From Paenibacillus jilunlii (GTDB taxonomy: Bacteria > Bacillota > Bacilli > Paenibacillales > Paenibacillaceae): DNA of 64,000 nt. Under the pieces are notes generated by a model, which saw only the letters and a program-made list of their open reading frames with translations, ran no database searches and was not told the origin of the DNA. The DNA is taken from the NCBI RefSeq assembly GCF_900102965.1, contig NZ_FNGM01000001.1:186001-250000 (forward strand), in the 5' to 3' direction. Positions 57,539 to 64,000 of the stretch are shown here, one piece after another (position 1 is the first letter of the stretch; each line of letters starts with the position of its first letter). Position numbers and translations under genes: made by a program.

Positions 57539-58300
57539 TCAGGAATTTTTCTTGGCGGCCACACGGATTCGCCTGTAGTCCATAACCCATTGATCGCCCT
57601 GGAATAACTGCGGCTTCAGTTCCTGTTCGAGAAAAGCGAGAACTTCCGTGCGCTGATCAGGGGGCAATACGCTCAGAATTCCGTCTGCGAAGGTATTCAG
57701 CCAGCGCACCAACCCTTGCGCTCCGCCTTGAAGCGGAGTAGGGCGGTCGAAGCAAAGGGCCAGACCGACTGTGAAGCCGTTCTGCTCCAGCAAGGCAGCG
57801 TACTCTCCGATGCTGGGGAAATACCAGGGCAGCTCCAGCTTGCCGCTGAACCCGATAGCCTCGAAGGCGCGCGGCAGCCCGGCTGTAACAGAGGCGATGT
57901 TGCCCTGCCCGCCGAATTCGGCGATGAGGCGGCCTCCGGGACGCAGGCTGGCGGCCATGCTGGACACAGCCCCCTCTGCATCCCGCAGCCAATGGAGTGC
58001 GGCATTGCTGAATATGGCGTCCGCAGCAAGCTCCGAGCGGTAGGCCTGGCCGTCGGCGAGCACGAACTCCAGCTGCGGATGTTTGCTGCGTGCGGCGGCA
58101 ATCATATCCGGCGATGCATCGATTCCGGTGACAAAGGCACCATACCCGGCAATGGCCGCAGCCAAATCTCCGGTGCCGCAGCCCCAATCGATAATCCTCT
58201 CGCCGGGCTGGGGCTGCAGCAGTTCAATCAGCGGCTCTCCAAAGCGGGAAACAAAAGCCATATCCTTATCATAAGTTCCGGTATTCCACTGCTGGTTCAT
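57539..58300 (-). CDS. class I SAM methyltransferase, trans-aconitate methyltransferase-like
   Basis: 253 residues from ATG 58300, placed by CCGAAAGGAGC. Motif I is RIIDWGCGTGDLAAAI, with VTGIDASPDMIAAARSKHP as motif II and a DAIFSNAALHWLRDAEGA segment, the pattern of Tam-like methyltransferases. The region WHWGF-type tail is absent; the C-terminus is MDYRRIRVAAKK. Substrate unknown, probably a small carboxylate or similar metabolite. An upstream frame extension to 58435 lacks a ribosome binding site. Confidence 0.85.
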   Translation of the reverse strand: MNQQWNTGTYDKDMAFVSRFGEPLIELLQPQPGERIIDWGCGTGDLAAAIAGYGAFVTGIDASPDMIAAARSKHPQLEFVLADGQAYRSELAADAIFSNAALHWLRDAEGAVSSMAASLRPGGRLIAEFGGQGNIASVTAGLPRAFEAIGFSGKLELPWYFPSIGEYAALLEQNGFTVGLALCFDRPTPLQGGAQGLVRWLNTFADGILSVLPPDQRTEVLAFLEQELKPQLFQGDQWVMDYRRIRVAAKKNS

Positions 58301-58403
58301 TAGAATGCTCCTTTCGGATGAAGCAGGAATTACTACTGTTGTATCATAGCGTGCACTTATAAGTGAAATATATAAATCGTATAAAAGTAATTGGTATAGC
58401 CTA

Positions 58404-59618
58404 TCACAACCTGCGGATGGGTGAGACAACAGCAATGCCTGCCTCTATTAGCTTTGCGCCAGCGGCCAAAAGGAAAACAGAAGCCGCCGGAAGTGCGCCG
58501 CTCATCCAGCCTCCAAGCAAGGCTCCGGCGGGAATGGCAGTGCGGGTCAGCACTCTGGAGAAGCTTAAGACTCTGCCCAGCATTGCGGGCGGAACCTTTT
58601 CCTGACGGATGGAAGCGGACAAAACGGACCAGGCTGTATTGCAGCCGGATACCAGAGCGAACCCAATCCCCGGAGCCAGCCAGGTATGTCCCCAGGCAAC
58701 CAGCATGAATCCGCAGGTCCCAATTAGCAGCAGGATTGGAATCAGCCGGCCCCGCCGGAAATGCCGGTCCAGCACGATGACCCCCAGACTGCCGGCTACA
58801 CCTCCGGCGGCGAGCATTGTGTACGTTAAGCCGATCTGGCCGGTTGGCAGATGCAGTGTCGTAATAAGATAGTAGGTAAGTGTGGCATAGGCCGCGCTAT
58901 AACCGAAATTGCCGATCGACGCCTGTACAGAGAGAGACAACTGCACCGGACTGCGAATCAGCCAGCGGAAGCCCTGAGCAATGTCTGCAAAAACGCTGCT
59001 GGGCGCCATATCTTTTAACGGCTCATAAGGCAGCTTGTACAGCACATACAGAATCGCAGCAAAAGAGGCCACGTCCAGCCACAGGATAGAAGAAATGGTC
59101 AGTACGGAAACCAAGCCTCCGGCAATCGCCGGCCCGAGCATATCCGCGAGCTGACCGGCAGTCTGCACTCCGGCATTGGCACGGGTCAGCTCTTTTCCTG
59201 AAAAAGACGGAATAATGGTAAATATTGCTATATCATAGGCTGTGGACAATAAGGATAAGAGCAAAGCGATCACATACAGGCACCATAGGGCTAACAGGCC
59301 ATAATATTCCAGAATGGGAATTAGCGCTATAAGGACCATTCTAGCCGAATCGGTTGCCAGCATCAGCCGCCTGCGGTTGAAACGGTCGAGAATGACGCCT
59401 GCAAACGGGGCAAAGAGGATCACGGGCAGCACACTCACCGCGAACAGGGAGCTCATGACAAGCACAGACCCCGTCAGTCTGTAGGAAAGCAAGGGGAGAC
59501 AGAAGGTATAAAGCGCGTCTCCAATTCTGGAGATGAAATATCCGCCCAGAAATGAGCCCAGAGATCGTTTTTTTTGTGTTGGTACAGCTGACTGGAACTG
59601 TTCAGTGTTAGGGTTCAT
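58404..59618 (-). CDS. MFS exporter, EntS-like (MFS_3)
   Basis: 404 residues with about twelve helices. The segment FAPFAGVILDRFNRRRLMLATDSARMVLIALIPIL is the characteristic loop 2-3 of the MFS_3 efflux group. ATG 59618 overlaps the stop of the LysE-type gene (TCAT/ATGA), and GGGAGGTACG lies upstream. It is the third gene of an Lrp-LysE-MFS operon on the minus strand. Export of amino acids or drug-like compounds is suggested; the actual substrate is not readable. Confidence 0.86.
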   Translation of the reverse strand: MNPNTEQFQSAVPTQKKRSLGSFLGGYFISRIGDALYTFCLPLLSYRLTGSVLVMSSLFAVSVLPVILFAPFAGVILDRFNRRRLMLATDSARMVLIALIPILEYYGLLALWCLYVIALLLSLLSTAYDIAIFTIIPSFSGKELTRANAGVQTAGQLADMLGPAIAGGLVSVLTISSILWLDVASFAAILYVLYKLPYEPLKDMAPSSVFADIAQGFRWLIRSPVQLSLSVQASIGNFGYSAAYATLTYYLITTLHLPTGQIGLTYTMLAAGGVAGSLGVIVLDRHFRRGRLIPILLLIGTCGFMLVAWGHTWLAPGIGFALVSGCNTAWSVLSASIRQEKVPPAMLGRVLSFSRVLTRTAIPAGALLGGWMSGALPAASVFLLAAGAKLIEAGIAVVSPIRRL

Positions 59619-60238
59619 TTCGTACCTCCCATCCCGTTAAGCGCGGCGAGGATGCCGTACAAGCTGAACAACATCAAGGTGACTGCTGAAGAGAGGTTCA
59701 GCCAGCGGGTGAAGGACGCCGGAAGTTTACCGCTGATCCATTTGAGTATGGAGGTGAACAGCAGCCACCAGCAGACTGAGCCGGCTGCGATTCCCGCTGG
59801 CAGAAACCAGGAGCTCCCGACGGCAGTTCCAAGCGAAGCCGAGAGCGCCGCAAAGCTCAGAATGGTGGCCGGATTCGCCAAGGTCAGCACAAAAGATGAC
59901 AACAGACAATAGGGGATGCCGCTGCGGCTGGTTTCCGGCTTGGAGCTGGACTCAACCGGTTGCAGGCTTCTTGCACCCAAAAGCCCAAGCACCAGGCTGC
60001 CGGACAACCGGAGCGGCACGGCATAGGCAGAAGTGAAATCATTCACAATATTAAAGCTGGAAACGGTAACCAGGGCATATCCGGCATCGGCCAGAGCAAT
60101 TCCGAAACCGGTGGCTAAGCCTGCCCAGAAGCCCTGCTGCAGGGTCCGGTTCATGCAGAGCAGAGACATGGGGCCGACAGGAGCGGCTACGGCGAAGCCA
60201 AAGCCGATGCCGCTGAGAAGGGGAGCCCAGAAGATCAT
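59615..60238 (-). CDS. LysE/RhtB-family amino acid exporter
   Basis: 207 residues with six hydrophobic segments and the family start GIGFGFAVAAPVGPMSLLCMNRTLQQGFWAGLATGFGIALADAGYALV, plus a FVLTLANPATILSFAALSASLG segment. LysE-like proteins export amino acids or derivatives. ATG 60238 overlaps the upstream Lrp gene stop by four bases and its own stop overlaps the MFS gene, so all three are translationally coupled. Control by the Lrp-type protein is the natural reading of the layout. Confidence 0.88.
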   Translation of the reverse strand: MIFWAPLLSGIGFGFAVAAPVGPMSLLCMNRTLQQGFWAGLATGFGIALADAGYALVTVSSFNIVNDFTSAYAVPLRLSGSLVLGLLGARSLQPVESSSKPETSRSGIPYCLLSSFVLTLANPATILSFAALSASLGTAVGSSWFLPAGIAAGSVCWWLLFTSILKWISGKLPASFTRWLNLSSAVTLMLFSLYGILAALNGMGGTK

Positions 60239-60711
60239 GGAGCTTGTTCCGAAGGGGGCAGCGGGACATTCGGGGTTTCTTTGACCGTTCCCAAGATAAT
60301 GGTTGTACGGGTGCGGACAATGCCAGGCAGGCTTTTCAGCTCCTCGCTGATGATCCGGTCGAGATCACGGGTCCCCCGGCAGCGCACCTTCAGCACATAA
60401 TCGTCATCCCCGGCCGTATGATGGCATTCCTGAATCTCCGGCAGCTTCTGCACCAGTTCCAAAAAAGCCTGCCGGTGCGCCGGACGCTCCAGCGAGACCG
60501 CAATCAGCGCTCCCAGCCCGTAGCCGGCAGATTCAGCATCGATCAGCGCGGTGTATCCCTTAATCAGGCCTTGTTCCTCCAGCTTCCGCACTCTGTCTGC
60601 TGCCGCCGGTGAGGAGAGGCCAAGCAGTCCGGCCAGCTCAGCCCAGGTGATCCTTCCATTGTCCATTACAGCCCTGATGATTTTGTAATCAATGGCATCC
60701 ACAGCACTCAA
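60235..60711 (-). CDS. Lrp/AsnC-family regulator
   Basis: 158 residues from TTG 60711, or 155 from GTG 60702, which has the better distance from AAAGG. The N-terminal helix-turn-helix reads DYKIIRAVMDNGRITWAELAGLLGLSSPAAADRVRKLEEQGLIKGY and is followed by the RAM effector domain (ECHHTAGDDDYVLKVRCRGTRDLDRI, then GIVRTRTTIILGTVKE). It heads the LysE-MFS operon and probably senses the amino acid that the operon exports. Confidence 0.9.
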   Translation of the reverse strand: MSAVDAIDYKIIRAVMDNGRITWAELAGLLGLSSPAAADRVRKLEEQGLIKGYTALIDAESAGYGLGALIAVSLERPAHRQAFLELVQKLPEIQECHHTAGDDDYVLKVRCRGTRDLDRIISEELKSLPGIVRTRTTIILGTVKETPNVPLPPSEQAP

Positions 60712-60857
60712 CCTTTCTTTATTATGTATATATCACAATTTATCTTATATAATTAATTTAATCAAGATATTTATCTTATAATAAATGGTGTAATCCGCAG
60801 TTTGCTTTGGTCTTGAAAGAAGATCGTTATGGCTGTCTAAGCTGCAATTAAAATCTC

Positions 60858-60886
60858 TTGCATTTTATTCGAAAAAAGAGTATAGT
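60858..60886 (+). promoter_or_regulatory. tRNA-Leu promoter
   Basis: TTGCAT (60858-60863), a 17-bp spacer and TATAGT (60881-60886), about 39 bp before the mature tRNA 5' end. Confidence 0.65.
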
Positions 60887-60924
60887 CTTACTTACAGCGA
60901 TTAAAACGCTGAACTGTATAATAT

Positions 60925-61008
60925 GCGGTCATGGCGGAATTGGCAGACGCGCTGGCTTCAGGTGCCAGTGGTAGCAATATCGTGGAGGTTCGAGTCCTCT
61001 TGACCGCA
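60925..61008 (+). tRNA. tRNA-Leu(CAG)
   Basis: 84 nt with the long variable arm of a class II tRNA. The acceptor GCGGTCA pairs with TGACCGC followed by discriminator A. The anticodon arm CTGGC-TTCAGGT-GCCAG presents CAG (60959-60961), reading CTG codons. The T-arm contains GGTTCGAGTCC. The CCA end is not encoded. A terminator follows directly. Confidence 0.95.
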
Positions 61009-61014
61009 TCTCAC

Positions 61015-61073
61015 AAAAACCGTTCCTTTGGTGAAATGGAGTACCATCCATTAACCAAGGGAACGGTTTTTTT
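61015..61073 (+). terminator. terminator after tRNA-Leu
   Basis: AAAAACCGTTCC...TTGGT pairs with ACCAA...GGAACGGTTTTTTT, a long stem with a T-run. Between 61074 and 61375 I see no supported gene. Confidence 0.85.
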
Positions 61074-61375
61074 AATATTTAGCAAACTATATAATGCAAA
61101 AGGATGTGGATTGTTGTGGCACTTGGAAGCTTCAGAAGAATCATGCGATGCGGTAGCGCCCAGGTCCATCTGTTGGATGAAGCGGACAGAGAAGACGCTG
61201 ATTGGTGAAAAATACGATTTTCCCGGCTGATTCAGACTGCACGATGTACAACAATGTGAACCCTAACCACACCCAATGGGCGATAATCCTGCATATTGTA
61301 CATCGCCCGGGCGTAAATTCCACGTTTTCATTCACCTGCCAAGGTGAATTGGTGCTACATTCGGCCTCCAAATGG

Positions 61376-63280
61376 TTAAGAAAAATGAACAGAGAGCATA
61401 TTCCAATAGTACAAAAAGAAAGTATAGCCCAAGCTCATGACTACCAGCAGGTAACGTCCGTATCGGACCATCCGCTTTTCATCCGTATTCTGCTGCTGCC
61501 TTACAGTCTTAATGCCCAGGTGGATTGCCGCAGCGGCAGCAAGAAAAGGCAGAGACGAGAATCCCCAGGCATACCATGCCGGATAGCCGAAGAGAACCTG
61601 CGAGTTGCCGTACAGGAGCTGGCCGATCAGGAAAACTGTAAAAACGGACGCGATAAATGCCACATGGCCCGGTCTGTTTGGCTTTATACGCCGGATGAAC
61701 CGCAGTATGCTTCGAATCAGCCCAATGAGAACCATAACGGGCCACGCCAATCCAATACCGGCATAAATGGCCAGAAGAGTAGAAGGCTGCTGTAAGAACG
61801 CAGGTTTCTCCTTTATAGTTACCCCCTGGATAAAGGTTAGCTTCCAGACGCCCTCTTGCTGGTGGAACGAGATGAACTCCCCGCTCTCTTTGTCCCGGAA
61901 CAATCCTTCCCGAACAGGAATATAGGTTTTAGACTCCTCCGATCCCGTTCCCTCCGGAAAGACCCCTGTAATCCGCAGCGTTTCCCCTGCATTTTGCACA
62001 TCAAAGTTTTTCCCGCCCAGCCATCTGAACCATTTGCCCCAGCCATGCTGCGGCCCCAGACCCATGGTATAGGTACGCGCATATTGCTCTAAGTCAGGAG
62101 AGGAAGGGGGAGCTACTGCCGGCTCCTGAATCAGTGGTTCAGGCAGGAGGCGCACAATAGCATCTGTCACTTGATCGCGCAGCGGCTTTCCGGGTGATTG
62201 GGCATTGCTCACAACTAATATGCCAAGTTTATGCTCAGGAATCAGCTGCATTTTGGCAGCGAAGCCGTCGATGTCTCCTGTGTGGGACAGGGTGAGAATC
62301 CCGTTGTCCGTACGATTCCGGAACAAGCCATAACCTACGCCTTCCACACCCGGATGCTCTGTAAACTGCCGGGCCTGCATTTCTTCTACGGTAGTTTGTT
62401 TAAGGATATGCTGTCCATGATAGCTGCCTTCATTCAACAAAGCGATCATGTAGTGAGCCAATTCATCAGGTATCACACTGAGGGCGCCTGCCCCCGGCAG
62501 ATTCGGGTAAGAATAGGGGATTTCCTGAAAGCTTCCCTCCTGATATTGATAGGATTTAGCCATGTCCGGGTCGCTTTCCTGATGAGCCAGGCTGGCACTC
62601 GGCATTTGCAGGGGCCCGAACAGATTGTGCTGCATGTAAGCCTCCAGCGTACTTCCCGTTACTTGTTCAACGAGGAAGCCGGCAAGGCCTGCTCCGGGAT
62701 TGCTGTAAGCATATTCTGTCCCCGGCTCGCGAACGGGGGGCTGCGTGTCCAGATACTGCCGCAGGAATGTCTCCGCAGGCACAGCCTTGCCGGCAGATGG
62801 CGCCGCCAGGTGGTAGACACCTTCATCCAACCCGGCCGTATGCGTCAGCAGGTGATGCAGGGTAATGGGAAGGCCGTGGTATAGGGGGACCTTGAAGTTT
62901 GTCAAATAAGTGTTAATATCCTGGTCCATCGCTACCTTCCCTTGCTCCTTCAATTGCATGACCGCTGCTGCAGTCATGGACTTGGTGAGCGATCCGACCC
63001 GCATTACGGTATGTCCGGGATCGACAGGAAGCTGTTTCCCGACATCGGCATAGCCGTATCCCTTGCTGAATACAATGCGTTCCCCCTCTGTTACCACAAC
63101 AGCCGTGCCCGGAATGTGATCTTCCTCCATGATTTTATTAAGGAGAGGGGTCAGGGTTTCCTCAAGCCGTTCCTGCGTAAGGGCGTCATCCGTGCCGGCT
63201 GCTTGAGCTGCAGAGACAGTCCCGAAAGTGCCCATCCATAAAATAACAGAAACGATTAAAACAGATTTCAACTTCATCAT
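61376..63280 (-). CDS. membrane-anchored serine hydrolase (class C beta-lactamase family)
   Basis: 634 residues from ATG 63280 (or 63277), behind GGAGG. A signal peptide (MKLKSVLIVSVILWMGTFGTVSAAQA) precedes the catalytic domain with SxxK in VGSLTKSMTA, YxN in YAYSNPGAG and an HTG in LSHTGDIDGF. About 120 residues of a beta domain follow, then four membrane helices at the C-terminus (for example LLAIYAGIGLAWPVMVLIGLI). The catalytic part is thus outside and tethered to the membrane. It resembles the FmtA/PBP4*-like esterases more than true beta-lactamases. It is divergent from the response regulator gene. Confidence 0.87.
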   Translation of the reverse strand: MMKLKSVLIVSVILWMGTFGTVSAAQAAGTDDALTQERLEETLTPLLNKIMEEDHIPGTAVVVTEGERIVFSKGYGYADVGKQLPVDPGHTVMRVGSLTKSMTAAAVMQLKEQGKVAMDQDINTYLTNFKVPLYHGLPITLHHLLTHTAGLDEGVYHLAAPSAGKAVPAETFLRQYLDTQPPVREPGTEYAYSNPGAGLAGFLVEQVTGSTLEAYMQHNLFGPLQMPSASLAHQESDPDMAKSYQYQEGSFQEIPYSYPNLPGAGALSVIPDELAHYMIALLNEGSYHGQHILKQTTVEEMQARQFTEHPGVEGVGYGLFRNRTDNGILTLSHTGDIDGFAAKMQLIPEHKLGILVVSNAQSPGKPLRDQVTDAIVRLLPEPLIQEPAVAPPSSPDLEQYARTYTMGLGPQHGWGKWFRWLGGKNFDVQNAGETLRITGVFPEGTGSEESKTYIPVREGLFRDKESGEFISFHQQEGVWKLTFIQGVTIKEKPAFLQQPSTLLAIYAGIGLAWPVMVLIGLIRSILRFIRRIKPNRPGHVAFIASVFTVFLIGQLLYGNSQVLFGYPAWYAWGFSSLPFLAAAAAIHLGIKTVRQQQNTDEKRMVRYGRYLLVVMSLGYTFFLYYWNMLSVHFS

Positions 63281-63447
63281 CAGAACCTCCAAAACTAATG
63301 CTGTGTAAATCTTCTGTGATTAGCATAAGGGAGAATTCTTTCACAGCTATGTCGCCAATCTTACAATAACCTTAAATCGCTTAACAAAAGCACGGAATAT
63401 GATAGACTAATGAACATGAAAGCGGGAATGAATGAGGAGGCTTGGAT

Positions 63448-64000
63448 GTGCAGCGGACGGTACTGCTCGTCGACGACAACCGGGAAATTATAGAGCTTTT
63501 GAAGCTTTTTCTGGAGAAGGAAGGACTGCGAATCTTAGAGGCTTATAATGGTGCTGAGGCATGGACATGCATTCAGCAGGAATCCATTGATCTGGCCGTG
63601 CTTGATATTATGATGCCTGAGCTTAACGGTGTTCAATTGCTGCAGCTGCTCCGCGCGGAGTACAAGCTGCCGGTTATTCTGCTCTCTGCCAAAAATCAGG
63701 ACAGTGACAAGATTCTGGGCCTGCGTCTGGGCGCCGATGACTTCATCTCCAAACCGTTTAATCCGCTGGAGGTTGTGGCCCGGATCCATGCCATGCTAAG
63801 GCGTACCTATGATTTCAATGAACCGGCAGGACCCGTTCAGGATACCCTGGAGCCTACCAGTATCGGTGAGCTGATGCTTGACCACACGGACTGCGTGTTG
63901 TATAAGGCCGGGCGGGAGATTTCATTAACCGCAATCGAATATAAGCTGCTGGCCACGCTGATGAATGCGCCTGGGCGCATTTTTACCAAGAAACAATTGT
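63448..64000 (+). CDS. OmpR-family response regulator (partial at right edge)
   Basis: Runs off the window end; 184 residues visible. GTG 63448 follows GAGGAGG (63434-63440). The receiver domain has LLVDDN with the acidic pair, phospho-acceptor Asp in VLDIMMPELNG, conserved SAK and SKPF with the final Lys, and a winged-helix effector domain starts near residue 125 (IGELMLDHTDCVLYKAGREISLTAIEYKLLATLMNAPGRIFTKKQL). A sensor kinase gene is expected just beyond the edge. It may control the divergent serine hydrolase gene, but nothing in the 155-bp gap proves this. Confidence 0.92.
   Translation, partial: MQRTVLLVDDNREIIELLKLFLEKEGLRILEAYNGAEAWTCIQQESIDLAVLDIMMPELNGVQLLQLLRAEYKLPVILLSAKNQDSDKILGLRLGADDFISKPFNPLEVVARIHAMLRRTYDFNEPAGPVQDTLEPTSIGELMLDHTDCVLYKAGREISLTAIEYKLLATLMNAPGRIFTKKQL

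Noticed and set aside
60917..60922. TATAAT immediately before the tRNA-Leu
   Set aside because: It is only 2 bp from the mature 5' end, so transcription would start inside the tRNA; the TTGCAT-N17-TATAGT at 60858-60886 is the better promoter.
61104..61208. 34-codon frame MWIVVALGSFRR... after the tRNA terminator
   Set aside because: The ribosome binding site abuts the start, there is no promoter or terminator, and the frame could be chance.

Overview
The window looks like a chromosomal segment of a Paenibacillus-type spore-forming member of the Bacillota. Supporting signs are strong AAGGAGG ribosome binding sites with many TTG and GTG starts, a YxiN-type DbpA helicase, a paired dGK/dCK deoxynucleoside kinase operon, a YjcZ-type small membrane protein, several secreted proteins with copper-amine-oxidase 'stalk' repeats, and many AraC, PadR and GntR regulators. 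This is inferred from gene content; no 16S rRNA is present.

Left part: the end of an unrecognised gene, a stand-alone type I methionine aminopeptidase (316-1062), then a two-gene carboxyspermidine route (dehydrogenase and decarboxylase, 1863-4218). That pair has a consensus promoter and a 5' leader holding two tandem copies of a hairpin-forming element.

The centre of interest is 4617-28367: eighteen co-directional genes with gaps of about 55 bp or less and many overlaps, preceded by a near-perfect promoter (4444-4472) and closed by a strong hairpin (28384-28432). It encodes a NodU/CmcH-type carbamoyltransferase, a flavin reductase-like protein, a group II PLP decarboxylase, a GT2 glycosyltransferase, a PLP aminotransferase, a U32/UbiV-like cysteine-rich TIM-barrel protein, a PaaK-like ligase, a second adenylate-forming ligase, one acyl carrier protein, an MDR dehydrogenase, a SAM methyltransferase, two B12-type radical SAM proteins, two ABC exporter half-transporters, a second-type phenylalanyl-tRNA synthetase (both subunits) and an unrecognised 523-residue protein. 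There is no NRPS condensation domain, ketosynthase or thioesterase. I read it as an unassigned natural-product cluster that activates one or two acids on a free-standing carrier protein and adds carbamoyl, methyl and perhaps glycosyl groups. The PheRS beta subunit lacks the EMAP tRNA-binding domain and has altered editing motifs, which makes self-resistance (or a non-translational role) a good hypothesis.

28459-44547 holds housekeeping and accessory genes: a secreted RCC1/stalk protein, dGK/dCK, a PatB/MalY C-S lyase, a stalk-GH18-like protein, a lone radical SAM protein, a chemotaxis receptor, AraC and GntR regulators, a DUF1648-like membrane protein, a large serine hydrolase and a GNAT acetyltransferase. 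44657-46234 (minus) is hisS preceded by what reads as a complete transcription attenuator: promoter, a 19-residue leader peptide with four consecutive His codons, and a terminator.

46235-64000: an HD phosphohydrolase, dbpA (with a tandem duplication of its 3' end and a 210-bp-period repeat behind it), an FAD oxidoreductase divergent from an AraC regulator, a PadR/HAAS pair, an ABC exporter with a Fur-like operator, YjcZ, CynX-type and drug-type MFS transporters, a methyltransferase, an Lrp-LysE-MFS operon, tRNA-Leu(CAG), a membrane-anchored serine hydrolase and the start of a response regulator cut by the window edge.
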